A stretch of DNA of 64,000 bases from Bosea sp. F3-2 (GCF_008253865.1 NZ_CP042331.1:62001-126000), one strand, 5' to 3'. Shown: positions 33,545 to 41,912, numbered from the stretch's first letter. Numbers and translations are program-made. The notes: generated by a model from the sequence alone, not told the origin.

Positions 33545-34372
33545 TCACTGGTTGGCGAAACGGCCCTCGGCCTCACGGGCGCTGACGAGCACCTTGAGAT
33601 TCTCGCCTTCGCCGCCCTGACGCGAGCCGCGGACCGGCGCGGCGTCGGCGAAGTCGAGCCCCACGGCCACGCGAACATGCGTGTCGATCGGGCACAGGCC
33701 GTTGGCGCAGTCGAAACCAATCCAGCCATAGTCGTCCAGATGAACCTCCGCCCAGGCATGGGCGCCGTTGCCGTGCGGCAGGTCGTCGGATTGCGCGACA
33801 TAGCCCGAGACGCAGCGGGCGGGCATGCCGAGATGCCGGGCGCAGGCCATGAAGACATGGGCCATATCCTGTGCGATCGCCTCCTGCGCGGCAAAGGCTG
33901 CGATCGCGCCGACACTGCTGCGGCCGCTGGCATCGACGCAATTCATCCGGTCGCCGACGGCTGCCATCAGAGCATGCATCTGCGACAACGGCGTGGCGGC
34001 GCCCGCCGTAACCTCGTCGGCGAAGCTGCGGAGCGCTTCGTCCTGCTCCGTCAGCAGGGTCTCGCGTCGATAGACATCGCAGGGAACCCGTTCGAGACCG
34101 CCGCGAACCACACCGGCGAGATCGATGGTCTCGATCAGCCCGTCAATGCGGATGCCGAGCGAGGAGATCGGGCCTTCCGCGTAGAAGCTATGGACGATGT
34201 TGCCGTGCGCATCCTGCGTGGCGCGCAAGCGGCCGTCGACGCTCGGCTCGATGCGCCAGGACATCACATGCTGGCCGTCATGGTCGCGCGGCGTCAGGCG
34301 CAGAATCTGCGTGATGTGGCGCGCCGGCTCGGCGTAATCGTAGCTGATCGTGTGGGAAATCCTGATCCGCAT
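33545..34372 (-). CDS. Transglutaminase-fold protein of the Anbu cluster, catalytic Cys apparently replaced
   Basis: A 275-aa transglutaminase-fold protein. The N-terminal beta domain (RISHTISYDYAEPARHITQI) is typical of the Anbu-linked family. The core shows QDMAHVFMACARHLGMPARC, then GNGAHAWAEVHLDDYGWIGFD. His205 and Asp221 fit the catalytic triad, but the residue expected to be cysteine (G-V-C-Q-D-x-A-H in relatives) is Ala167 (AIAQDMAH). The enzyme may therefore be inactive or scaffold-like. It starts at ATG 34372 immediately beside a 270-bp MITE-like element, with no ribosome-binding site visible in front of it. Confidence 0.88.
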   Translation of the reverse strand: MRIRISHTISYDYAEPARHITQILRLTPRDHDGQHVMSWRIEPSVDGRLRATQDAHGNIVHSFYAEGPISSLGIRIDGLIETIDLAGVVRGGLERVPCDVYRRETLLTEQDEALRSFADEVTAGAATPLSQMHALMAAVGDRMNCVDASGRSSVGAIAAFAAQEAIAQDMAHVFMACARHLGMPARCVSGYVAQSDDLPHGNGAHAWAEVHLDDYGWIGFDCANGLCPIDTHVRVAVGLDFADAAPVRGSRQGGEGENLKVLVSAREAEGRFANQ

Positions 34373-34375
34373 GGT

Positions 34376-34645
34376 TTAGGGTCTGTACTCGTGATGGGCG
34401 TTCTTCTGACGCTGGGCATTTTGGTCGGCGGCCAGGAGCGTGGCCGCCGCAAGCCGCCCGGTTTGCAAGGCCGGGCGACACCGCAGCCGACCAAAAGGCC
34501 CGCGCCCCTTCGGGGTTGGGCGAAAACGGCCGATAGCCGCGTCGGTCCTTTGCCCGATGCCTGGGGCATCGGGCGGCAGGCTCCTCCTGGCTCTCGGCCG
34601 TTTTGGCCCGATCAGAATAACGTCCATCATGAGTACAGACCCTAA
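34376..34645. mobile_element. MITE-like non-autonomous element with 34-bp terminal inverted repeats
   Basis: The ends TTAGGGTCTGTACTC (34376) and GAGTACAGACCCTAA (to 34645) are perfect complements and extend to about 34 bp with only three mismatches. The interior is about 200 bp and GC-rich, with GGGCGAAAACGGCCG-type arms and no transposase. The TTA/TAA at the ends suggests insertion at a TA-containing target, as for IS5/IS427- or IS630-type elements (inference). It splits the Anbu operon between alpha-E and transglutaminase and ends 3 bases from the latter's start codon. It fills the 330-base gap; no gene is supported inside. Confidence 0.85.
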
Positions 34646-34702
34646 TCCGAGCGGGTTACCGCAGCCGCGTTCTTGCGGCGAGCCTGAACGTGAGCAAGCC
34701 TC

Positions 34703-35644
34703 TCATTGCAGATACTGCTCGAAGATGGTGTTGCCGAGGCGGTTGTTCTCTGTGATGAACTCCTCGATGAATTCGTGCAGCCCGTGCTCGAAGACATCGT
34801 CGATCCGGGTGTTGCTGAGGCCCGCCAGCGTCTTGCGCGCCTGGCGCTGGGCCGGACCCTGTCGGCCATAGGCATCGCCGAGATGGTCGAGGAAGCGCGA
34901 GATGCTTTCGTAGCAGGCGGCGAGCGACCGGGGCATGCGGCGGTTCAGGATCAGCAGATCGGCGATCAGGATCGGCTTCACCGCCTCGCGATAGACCCAG
35001 TGATAGGCGGTCAGCGCGGAAACCTCGCGCAGCACTGTCGTCCACTGGAAGTAGTCGAGCGAGCCGCCGACCTGCTCGTTGGCCGGCAGCAGCACATGGT
35101 ACTTCACGTCCAGGATGCGGGCGGTGTTGTCGGCGCGCTCGAGATAGACGCCGAGGCGGGAGAACCAGTAGCCGTCGTCACGCAGCATGGTGCGGTAGGC
35201 CGAGCCGTCGAAGACCAGCGAGACGTTCTTCACCCAATCGAGGAAGCGGGCGAATTCCTCGCGGTCCATCCGTTTCTTCTCGAACCGCTGCAGCTCGAGC
35301 CAGGCGCCGTTCAGTGCGTCCCACATCTCCGAGGTCAGCGCCGTGCGGACGGCCCGCGCATTGGAGCGCGCCTGAGCGAGGCAGTTGCGGATCGAGGAGG
35401 GGTTGTCCGGGTTGAAGGTCAGGAAATCGCAGACATTGCGCTCGTTCGCCTCGCCATAGGCCTGGGCGAAGGTGTCTTCGCAGCCGGCGGTGGAGACCGC
35501 GCTCTGCCATTCCGTGCCGGCGCCGCCATAGGTGCTGGGCAGGTTGGTGAGGCGGGTCGTGGCGTCGAGGATGCGGGCGAGATATTCGGCCCGCTCGACA
35601 TAGCGGGAGACCCAGTAGAGGCTGTCGGCGGTACGCGAGAGCAT
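34703..35644 (-). CDS. Alpha-E domain protein
   Basis: A 313-aa all-helical alpha-E protein. The two family repeats are seen at the N-terminus (LSRTADSLYWVSRYVERAEY, LARILD) and in the middle (FSRLGVYLERADNTARILD, about residues 163-181), each with the R-x-x-E/ER-A pattern. The function is not proven. It co-occurs with circularly permuted ATP-grasp and transglutaminase proteins and is thought to take part in making or modifying a peptide. Second gene of the minus-strand Anbu cluster, 73 bases after the ATP-grasp gene. Full length for the family. Confidence 0.93.
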   Translation of the reverse strand: MLSRTADSLYWVSRYVERAEYLARILDATTRLTNLPSTYGGAGTEWQSAVSTAGCEDTFAQAYGEANERNVCDFLTFNPDNPSSIRNCLAQARSNARAVRTALTSEMWDALNGAWLELQRFEKKRMDREEFARFLDWVKNVSLVFDGSAYRTMLRDDGYWFSRLGVYLERADNTARILDVKYHVLLPANEQVGGSLDYFQWTTVLREVSALTAYHWVYREAVKPILIADLLILNRRMPRSLAACYESISRFLDHLGDAYGRQGPAQRQARKTLAGLSNTRIDDVFEHGLHEFIEEFITENNRLGNTIFEQYLQ

Positions 35645-35717
35645 GGTCAGCGAGAGCCTTTCCGCAGCAGGGCAGTCGGTTGCGGGGTCGTGATGGCGTG
35701 GCGTGGGGCTGCGTCCG

Positions 35718-37133
35718 TCATGCGTCGATCACCCAGGTGTCCTTGGTGCCGCCGCCCTGGCTGGAATTGACCACCAGCGAGCCTTCCTTCAGCGCGACGC
35801 GGGTGAGACCGCCAGGCACGCAGGAGATGCCGTTGGCGCCGCTGAGCACATAGGGGCGCAGGTCGACATGGCGCGGCGCAACGCCCGAGGCGACGAAGGT
35901 CGGGCAGGTCGAGAGCGCCAGTGTCGGCTGCGCGATGAAGCCCTCAGGGCTCGCCTTGAGCTTGCGCCGGAAGGCCTCGATCTGCGCTTTGTTGGCGTGC
36001 GGGCCGACGAGCATGCCGTAGCCGCCCGAGCCGTTGACCTCCTTGACGACGAGCTTCTCGAGATTGTCGAGCACATAGGCGTTGGCTTCAGGCTCACGGC
36101 AGCGGAAGGTCGGGACGTTCTTCAGGATCGGCTCCTCGCCGGTGAAGAACTTCACGATCTCCGGCATGTAGCTGTAGACCGCCTTGTCGTCGGCGACACC
36201 GGTGCCGACCGCGTTGGCGAGCGTGACGTTGCCGGCCTTATAGGCGCCGATGATGCCGGGCACGCCCAAAACCGAGTCGCTGCGGAAGACCAGCGGGTCG
36301 ATGAAGTCGTCGTCGATGCGCCGGTAGATCACGTCGACGCGCTTCGGCCCCTGGGTCGTGCGCATGTAGACGACGTCGTCCTTGACCAGAAGGTCCGAGC
36401 CCTCGACCAGCTCGACGCCAAGCTTGTCGGCCAGGAAGGAGTGCTCGTAGAAGGCCGAATTGTACTGTCCGGGCGTCAGCAGGCAGATCGTCGGGTCGGA
36501 GGGGGCGCTGCGCGGCGCGACCGAGCGCAGCGTCGCCAGCAGCTGGTCCGGATAGTTGTCGACCGGGGCGACGCGATGCGTGGCGAAGAGCTCAGGGAAG
36601 AGCCTGAGCATCACCTCGCGGTTCTCCATCATGTAGGAGACGCCGGAGGGCGTGCGCGCATTGTCCTCCAGCACGTAGAACGTATCCGCATCGACGCGCA
36701 CCACATCGATGCCGGCGATGTGGCAGTAGATGCCGTGCGGCACCTTAAAGTCGACCATTTCGAGCTGGTAGCAGGCGTTCCGGTAGACCAGATCGGGCGG
36801 GATGATGCCGGCCTTCAGGCATTCCTTTGGCCCGTAGACATCGGCGAGGAACATGTTGAGCGCGGTGACGCGCTGGCGCAGGCCCGCTTCCAGCTTGGTC
36901 CATTCCGGCTTGGTCAGGACACGCGGGATGATGTCGAAGGGGATCAGCCGTTCGGTGGATTCAGCGTCGCCATAAACAGCGAAGGTGATGCCGATGCGGC
37001 GGAAGAACAGTTCGGCCTGGCTGCGCCTCAAGGCGAGCGTTTCCGGCGGAGCCTCCTTGAGCCAGCGGTCGAGAGCTTCGTAGGCGGGCCGCAGCTCCGT
37101 GCCCGAGCCGGTCATTTCATCGAATGCGACCAT
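35718..37133 (-). CDS. Circularly permuted type 2 ATP-grasp protein
   Basis: A 471-aa member of the circularly permuted ATP-grasp family (MVAFDEMTGSGTELRPAYEA then PETLALRRSQAELFFRRIGI). IARGIDVVRVDADTFYVLEDNART-like motifs (here VRVDADTFYVLEDNARTPSG) and KEVNGSGGYGMLVGP supply ATP-grasp residues, and VNSSQGGGTKDTWVI is the C-terminal motif. ATP-grasp enzymes form amide bonds through acyl phosphates, so it likely ligates amino acids or peptides. It is the first gene of the Anbu cluster; the 200 bases upstream should hold the operon promoter. Confidence 0.93.
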   Translation of the reverse strand: MVAFDEMTGSGTELRPAYEALDRWLKEAPPETLALRRSQAELFFRRIGITFAVYGDAESTERLIPFDIIPRVLTKPEWTKLEAGLRQRVTALNMFLADVYGPKECLKAGIIPPDLVYRNACYQLEMVDFKVPHGIYCHIAGIDVVRVDADTFYVLEDNARTPSGVSYMMENREVMLRLFPELFATHRVAPVDNYPDQLLATLRSVAPRSAPSDPTICLLTPGQYNSAFYEHSFLADKLGVELVEGSDLLVKDDVVYMRTTQGPKRVDVIYRRIDDDFIDPLVFRSDSVLGVPGIIGAYKAGNVTLANAVGTGVADDKAVYSYMPEIVKFFTGEEPILKNVPTFRCREPEANAYVLDNLEKLVVKEVNGSGGYGMLVGPHANKAQIEAFRRKLKASPEGFIAQPTLALSTCPTFVASGVAPRHVDLRPYVLSGANGISCVPGGLTRVALKEGSLVVNSSQGGGTKDTWVIDA

Positions 37134-37337
37134 GCTGCCGTCTTCCCCTTTTCCGGCAGCCTATGCGCATTCGCTGGCGTTCGGGAAGAGGGGGAACAGA
37201 CTGCCATTTGATCTGATCTGCCTAATTCGTAGGCAATACTGCGCGTGTGTTCGTGTCGTCCGAGCGAAAATGCGCGAAGAGGAAAGCCCCGACGGCGGCG
37301 TGCGCCCCCACCGCTGATCGCCATGGCGAGGCTGATT

Positions 37338-37709
37338 CTAGCCCGATTTCGCCGAGCCGGCCCTCTCCGCCAACCAGAGCCGCAGTGCTTCTGCGTTGTT
37401 CCGGTGTTCGTCCTTCGCTGCATAGAGCAAGGTCACCGGGCCTTCCTTCAGCTTCTCGTCCAGCGTGGCGAGGGCCGCCTGCGCCGGAGCTGTGCCGAGT
37501 TCGGCTGCATAGGCTGCGCGAAACTCATCCCAGCGGTCGGGATGGCCATGGAACTCGTGCCGCAGCGTATCGCTGGGCGCGATCTCCTTGAGCCAGAGAT
37601 CGATCCTGTCCTTGGAGACGCCGCGTGGCCACAGCCGATCGACCAGGATCCGCATGCCGTCGCCGGGGGCAGGCGGATCGTAGACCCGTTTCACTGTCAG
37701 TTGCGACAT
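37338..37709 (-). CDS. DUF488-family protein (YeaO-like)
   Basis: A 123-aa protein of the DUF488/YeaO group: KRVYDPPAPGDGMRILVDRL, WPRGVSKDRIDLWLKEIAPS, LRHEFHGHPDRWDEF and VTLLYAAKDEHRNNAEALR are typical. It is a small soluble protein of unknown activity; the conserved R/D/H positions suggest a catalytic site. It lies 33 bases downstream of radC on the minus strand, so radC-DUF488 may share a transcript. Complete for the family. Confidence 0.87.
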   Translation of the reverse strand: MSQLTVKRVYDPPAPGDGMRILVDRLWPRGVSKDRIDLWLKEIAPSDTLRHEFHGHPDRWDEFRAAYAAELGTAPAQAALATLDEKLKEGPVTLLYAAKDEHRNNAEALRLWLAERAGSAKSG

Positions 37710-37741
37710 GGGCTCTGCCTCCCGCGGAGGTGGTGTGCAGC

Positions 37742-38494
37742 TCAGATCAGGCCGAGGCTGCGGAAGCTCGCATGGCCGTCGCGGCCGACGATGATGTGGT
37801 CGTGGATGGCGATGCCGAGTGGTTTGGCGATGTCGACGAGCTCGCGCGTCATCCGCATGTCGGCACCCGAGGGCGTCGGGTCGCCGGACGGGTGGTTATG
37901 GACGAGGATGATCGCCGACGCCGAGAGTTCCAGCGCCCGGCGCATGACCTCGCGCGGATAGACCGGGGTGTGATCGACCGTGCCGGTCTGCTGCACCTCG
38001 TCCGCGATAAGTGCGTTCTTCTTGTCGAGGAAAAGGATGCGGAACTGCTCTCGTTCGGCGAAGGCCATCGCCATGCGGCAATAATCGAGCACCGAGGACC
38101 AGGAGGACAGGACCGGCCGCTTCGAGACCGCGCCCTTGGCCATGCGCTTCAGCGCGGCTTCGACGATCTTGAGATCGAGCGCCACACCTTCGCCGACGCC
38201 CTTCACCTCGGTGAGACGGGCGGCCGGCGCGGCGAGCACCTCGGCGAAGGAGCCGAAGCGCTGGATCAGCTCCTTGGCGAGCGGCTTGACGTCGCGCTGC
38301 GGGATCGAGCGAAACAGCAGCAGCTCGAGCAGCTCATAATCGGGCAGCGCGTCGGCCCCAGCTTCCTGGAAGCGTGCACGCAGCCGTTCGCGATGACCGT
38401 GATAGTGCGGCGCCGGCGTTTGCGGAGCAGCGGCTTCGGCAAAAGCGACAGGCGAGGGTGCCTTGCGTGGTCCCTTGCCGATGCCGACGCTCAT
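37742..38494 (-). CDS. radC: RadC-family JAB/MPN domain protein
   Basis: A 250-aa RadC protein. A helix-hairpin-helix part (ALPDYELLELLLFRSIPQRD, about residues 47-66, and the LTEVKGVGEGVA hairpin) precedes the JAB metalloprotease-like domain. That domain's motif EREQFRILFLDKKN, then AIILVHNHPSGDPTPSGAD, contains the zinc ligands. Despite the name, a role in DNA repair is doubtful; the family's function is unsettled. The ATG overlaps the map stop codon by four bases, as is common in this group, so map and radC are translationally coupled. Confidence 0.94.
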   Translation of the reverse strand: MSVGIGKGPRKAPSPVAFAEAAAPQTPAPHYHGHRERLRARFQEAGADALPDYELLELLLFRSIPQRDVKPLAKELIQRFGSFAEVLAAPAARLTEVKGVGEGVALDLKIVEAALKRMAKGAVSKRPVLSSWSSVLDYCRMAMAFAEREQFRILFLDKKNALIADEVQQTGTVDHTPVYPREVMRRALELSASAIILVHNHPSGDPTPSGADMRMTRELVDIAKPLGIAIHDHIIVGRDGHASFRSLGLI

Positions 38495-39315
38495 TTTGCG
38501 GCGAGCGGATTGTCGAGGCCGCCTGGCGAGAGCGTGAAGATTTCGCAGCCCGTCTCGGTGACGCCGATCTGATGCTCGAATTGGGCGGAGAGCGAGCGGT
38601 CGCGCGTCACCGCGGTCCAGCCGTCGGAGAGCACCTTCACGCCCGGCTTGCCGAGATTGATCATCGGTTCGATGGTGAAGACCATGCCGGGCTTCAGCTC
38701 GATGCCTTCGCCCGGGCTTCCGTAATGCAGGATGTTCGGCGCGTCGTGGAAGAGCTGGCCGATGCCGTGGCCGCAGAAGTCACGCACCACCGAGCAGCGC
38801 TCGGCCTCGGCATAGCGCTGGATCGCGAAGCCGATATCGCCGGTCGTGGCGCCAGCGCGCACCGCCTTGATGCCGCGCAGCAGGCTCTCATAAGTGATCT
38901 CGACCAAGCGCTCGGCCTTCCGCGAAATCTCGCCGACGCCGTACATGCGGCTCGAATCGCCGTGCCAGCCGTTGACGATCAGCGTGTAGTCGATGTTGAG
39001 GACGTCGCCTTCGCGCAGCGGCTTGTCGTCGGGAATGCCGTGGCAGACGACGTGGTTGATCGAGGTGCAGATCGACTTGGTGTAGCCGCGATAGAACAAG
39101 GTCGCCGGGTAGGCGCCATTGTCCATGGCGAACTGGAAGGCGAGGTCGTCGAGGCGCTGGGTGGTGACGCCCGGCTTGACGTAGGAGCCGAGCATGTCGA
39201 GCCCTTCCGCCGTCAGGCGCCCGGCCTTGTGCATGGCCGCGAAGGCCTCGGGGCCATGAATCTTGATGGCAGGCTCGCGTGAACGCGAGCGGCCGATGGT
39301 GTCTTCGAATGTCAT
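38491..39315 (-). CDS. map: Methionine aminopeptidase type I
   Basis: A 274-aa type I methionine aminopeptidase that removes the initiator Met from new proteins. The metal-binding residues are in NVVC-type order: HGIPDDKPLREGDVLNIDYT gives the first Asp, MYGVGE follows, FCGHGIGQLFHD gives the His, and MVFTIEPMINLG and FEHQIGVTETGCEIFT give the Glu residues. The start is placed at ATG 39315, where the protein begins MTFEDTIGRS; a longer frame upstream has no homology. It is coupled to radC by a 4-base overlap. Confidence 0.96.
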   Translation of the reverse strand: MTFEDTIGRSRSREPAIKIHGPEAFAAMHKAGRLTAEGLDMLGSYVKPGVTTQRLDDLAFQFAMDNGAYPATLFYRGYTKSICTSINHVVCHGIPDDKPLREGDVLNIDYTLIVNGWHGDSSRMYGVGEISRKAERLVEITYESLLRGIKAVRAGATTGDIGFAIQRYAEAERCSVVRDFCGHGIGQLFHDAPNILHYGSPGEGIELKPGMVFTIEPMINLGKPGVKVLSDGWTAVTRDRSLSAQFEHQIGVTETGCEIFTLSPGGLDNPLAAK

Positions 39316-39416
39316 TGCGCGCGGAAAACTCCTCCCCTCATATCTATTGCGTTTGGTGAGGCGCGCAAGCTGCTTGAGCGCGGGGGCACGTGCGAGCGGG
39401 ATGCGGCGTCTCCTCA

Positions 39417-39683
39417 AATCACGAGCGCCGGGACGGGACCGGCTATCCGCAAGGCCTCGCCGGCCAGGCCATTCCGCTCGCGGGACGGCTGATGGCGATT
39501 GCGGACGTCTACGATGCTCTCGTCACGGAGCGCGTCTACAAGGCGGCGATGACGCATGACGAGGCGGTCGCCGTGATCCTGAGCGAACGCGGCCGGCAGT
39601 TCGATCCCCGGCTCGTCGATCTCTTCATCGAGATCGCGCTCCGGTTCGGCGAGATCCATTCGCGCTTCGCCGACGCGCGCTGA
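39417..39683 (+). pseudogene. Truncated remnant of an HD-GYP domain gene
   Basis: The 3' part of an HD-GYP-type cyclic-di-GMP phosphodiesterase or response regulator: HERRDGTGYPQGLAGQAIPL with the GYP motif, then AGRLMAIADVYDALVTERVY and FDPRLVDLFIEIALRFGEIH. The first half of the domain, including the HD catalytic residues and any receiver domain, is absent. Homology begins abruptly about 100 bases from the oppositely oriented map start. No ribosome-binding site or start gives a sensible protein. It is most likely a deletion remnant. Confidence 0.75.
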
Positions 39684-39747
39684 CGTCTGGCGATTATGTT
39701 CGTTACGACTGGCGTCCCGGCGCCGTGAGGTGTATCAGGCTGGCCCG

Positions 39748-40602
39748 ATGGCCATCATGATCGATCAACCCGCTGGCGAAGAGCGGCCTTACGGCGCCTT
39801 TGCCCCGAAAGCCTTTGTCGCGCGCATCATCGCCTGGACGCGCGCGACCTCCGGCAGCTTCCTGGGGCGCAAGCTCGCCCTTGCGCTGCGCAGCATCGCC
39901 CTGCGCGCGCTCGACGGTACCCCGGTCGACATCGAGGCGCTCGGCGCCAGGATGCGACTCCATCCGAACGGCAATATCTGCGAGAAGCGCGTGCTGTTCA
40001 CACCGCAGAGTTTCGACGTGTCGGAGCGCGAGATGCTGGCGGCGCGGCTGCGCGAAGGCTTCACCTTCATCGATGTCGGCGCGAATGTCGGCGCCTATTC
40101 CTTGTTCGTGGCGGCGCAGGCGGGGCGCGGCGCGCGCATCCTCGCGGTCGAGCCGCAGCCGGATATTTTCGCACGGCTCGCTTTTAACATCGCGCAGAAC
40201 CCGTTCGGCACGATCAAGGCGGTGGCCTGCGCTCTCGCCGACAAGCCGGGCGAGCTGACCCTGTTCATCGATCAGGTCAATCGCGGCGAGTCGAGCGTCC
40301 GTATCATCAATTCGAGCGCGGGAACCGCGCTGAAGGTGCCGGCGATGACGCTGCTCGCTCTGGTCCAGGGCGAGGGCTATGAGCGGATCGACGCGATCAA
40401 GCTCGATGTCGAGGGCGCCGAGGACATTATTCTCGAGCCCTTCCTGCGCGATGCGCCGGAGGCGCTCTGGCCGAGCTTCATCATCATCGAGGATTCGCGC
40501 CAGCGCTGGCAGAGCGATCTCGTCGGCCTGCTGACGCGCAGCGGTTACGAGCTCGTGGCGCAGACGCGGCTCAATCTCGCCTTCGAGCGCAAGCGCGCCT
40601 GA
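39748..40602 (+). CDS. FkbM-family methyltransferase
   Basis: A 284-aa methyltransferase of the FkbM group. Motif I (FTFIDVGANVGAYSLFVAAQ), the acidic loop (ILAVEPQPDIF) and the DAIKLDVEGAEDIIL segment are typical. FkbM proteins methylate hydroxyls on sugars or polyketides, often for cell-surface glycans; the acceptor is unknown. ATG 39748 is taken as start; an in-frame GTG lies at 39730 and another ATG at 39757. It stands alone, followed by a family 1 repeat. Confidence 0.88.
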   Translation: MAIMIDQPAGEERPYGAFAPKAFVARIIAWTRATSGSFLGRKLALALRSIALRALDGTPVDIEALGARMRLHPNGNICEKRVLFTPQSFDVSEREMLAARLREGFTFIDVGANVGAYSLFVAAQAGRGARILAVEPQPDIFARLAFNIAQNPFGTIKAVACALADKPGELTLFIDQVNRGESSVRIINSSAGTALKVPAMTLLALVQGEGYERIDAIKLDVEGAEDIILEPFLRDAPEALWPSFIIIEDSRQRWQSDLVGLLTRSGYELVAQTRLNLAFERKRA

Positions 40603-40668
40603 CCCGGCATGTCCGTGCCGCGTGGGCGCGCGTTCGCGGTGCCGCTTGAGCGCTGCGCAAATGCGCAA

Positions 40669-40772
40669 TAGATCGCCGCGCGTCTCGCCGGACGCGGAAG
40701 TGGCGATCTATCTATTTGTTATCGCATCGGATTTTTCCGAAAAGTGGATTCCACTTTTCGGTCCGATGCTAT
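40669..40772 (+). repeat. Dispersed palindromic repeat, family 1 copy D
   Basis: It starts TAGATCGCCGCGCGTC and ends TCCGATGCTAT, with the inner perfect palindrome CGAAAAGTGG/CCACTTTTCG. It is the same as copies A, B and E and lies between the FkbM and CinA-like genes, ending 31 bases before the latter's start. Confidence 0.9.
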
Positions 40773-40803
40773 AGCTCTTGTGCTCCAAGCCAGGAGCGCC
40801 GCC

Positions 40804-41565
40804 ATGACCACCAGTGAAGCCAGTTCCTCCGCCGCCATCGTGACGGCCGCGATCCTGGTGATCGGCGACGAGATCCTGTCGGGGCGCACGAAGGACAAGA
40901 ACATCGGCTATATCGCCGAGTATCTCACCAATATCGGCATCGAGCTGCGCGAGGTCCGGGTAGTGCCGGACGTTACCGAGGAGATCGTTGCGGCGCTCAA
41001 CGCCCTGCGGAGCCGCTATACCTATGTCTTCACCACGGGTGGCATCGGGCCGACCCATGACGACATCACGGCGGATTCGGTCGCGGCCGCCTTCGGCGTC
41101 AGCATCGACTACGATCCGCGCGCGGTCGCGATGCTGTCGGAACGCTTCTCGCCAGCCGAGCTCAACGAGGCGCGCATGCGGATGGCCCGAATCCCGGCCG
41201 GGGCCGAGCTGATCGCCAACGCGATCTCGAAGGCGCCGGGCTTCAACATCGGCAATGTCTATGTGATGGCCGGCGTTCCGGCGATCATGCAGGCGATGCT
41301 CGACGTCGTGGCGCCGACGTTGCGGACCGGGACGAAGATCCTTTCCGACACGGTCCGCGCCGGCCTGCGGGAGGGCGACATCGGCGGCCCGCTGGCGGAG
41401 ATCGCCAAGGCTCATCCGGCGGTCTCGATCGGCTCCTATCCGTTCTGGTCGGACACCGGACCCGACACGAACATCGTCGTGCGTTCGCGCGAAACAGACA
41501 AGCTCCAGGCTGCCATGGTCGATGTGAAGGCGATGATTTCGGCTCAAAGAGCCAACAGGAATTGA
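40804..41565 (+). CDS. CinA-like molybdopterin-binding-domain protein
   Basis: A 253-aa protein with the MoCF/CinA N-terminal domain: AAILVIGDEILSGRTKDKNI at the start, then FTTGGIGPTHDDITADSVAA and MAGVPAIMQAMLD. This is the COG1058 domain of competence/damage-inducible protein CinA, which hydrolyses ADP-ribose-type substrates or binds pterin. The amidase half of full CinA is missing. Homology begins at ATG 40804; the open frame upstream runs through a palindromic repeat. It is monocistronic, with a composite repeat downstream. Confidence 0.9.
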   Translation: MTTSEASSSAAIVTAAILVIGDEILSGRTKDKNIGYIAEYLTNIGIELREVRVVPDVTEEIVAALNALRSRYTYVFTTGGIGPTHDDITADSVAAAFGVSIDYDPRAVAMLSERFSPAELNEARMRMARIPAGAELIANAISKAPGFNIGNVYVMAGVPAIMQAMLDVVAPTLRTGTKILSDTVRAGLREGDIGGPLAEIAKAHPAVSIGSYPFWSDTGPDTNIVVRSRETDKLQAAMVDVKAMISAQRANRN

Positions 41566-41576
41566 TCCGGGTTTCG

Positions 41577-41912
41577 TAGAGCATTTTTTGCTCAGTCTGA
41601 CCCGTCATTGCGAGCGCAGCGAAGCAATCCAGGGGCCGCTGAGCTCTACGTCCCCCTGGATTGCTTCGCTGCGCTCGCAATGACGGCTTCCGCGATCCAG
41701 CCTGATCGAAAATCGCACCAGAGGCTGTGGATTTTTACGAAATGCGGGTCGTCTCGGCCGCAGCCCTCGGGTCCGATCTTCGATCGGCCCAAGGATAAAC
41801 TCCGCGGAGAGCCGGGATCCATGCCTGAATCTTTGTCGGAAGCGCTCTGGCATGGATCCCGGGTCAAGCCCGGGATGACGGCGTGGTTCCGCGTAAAATC
41901 AGCAGACTCTAG
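41577..41912. repeat. Composite palindromic repeat, second copy
   Basis: Module order matches 27958-28306: AGAGCATTTTTT end, family 3 palindrome (41603-41686), GCGATCCAGCCTGATCG-type joint, GGATCCATGCC/GGCATGGATCC unit, and GCGTAAAATCAGCAG plus CTCTAG end. An extra TCGATCGGCCCAAGGATAAA segment near 41781 recurs inverted in the repeat at 63669-63813. It lies between the CinA-like and gpt genes. Confidence 0.88.
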
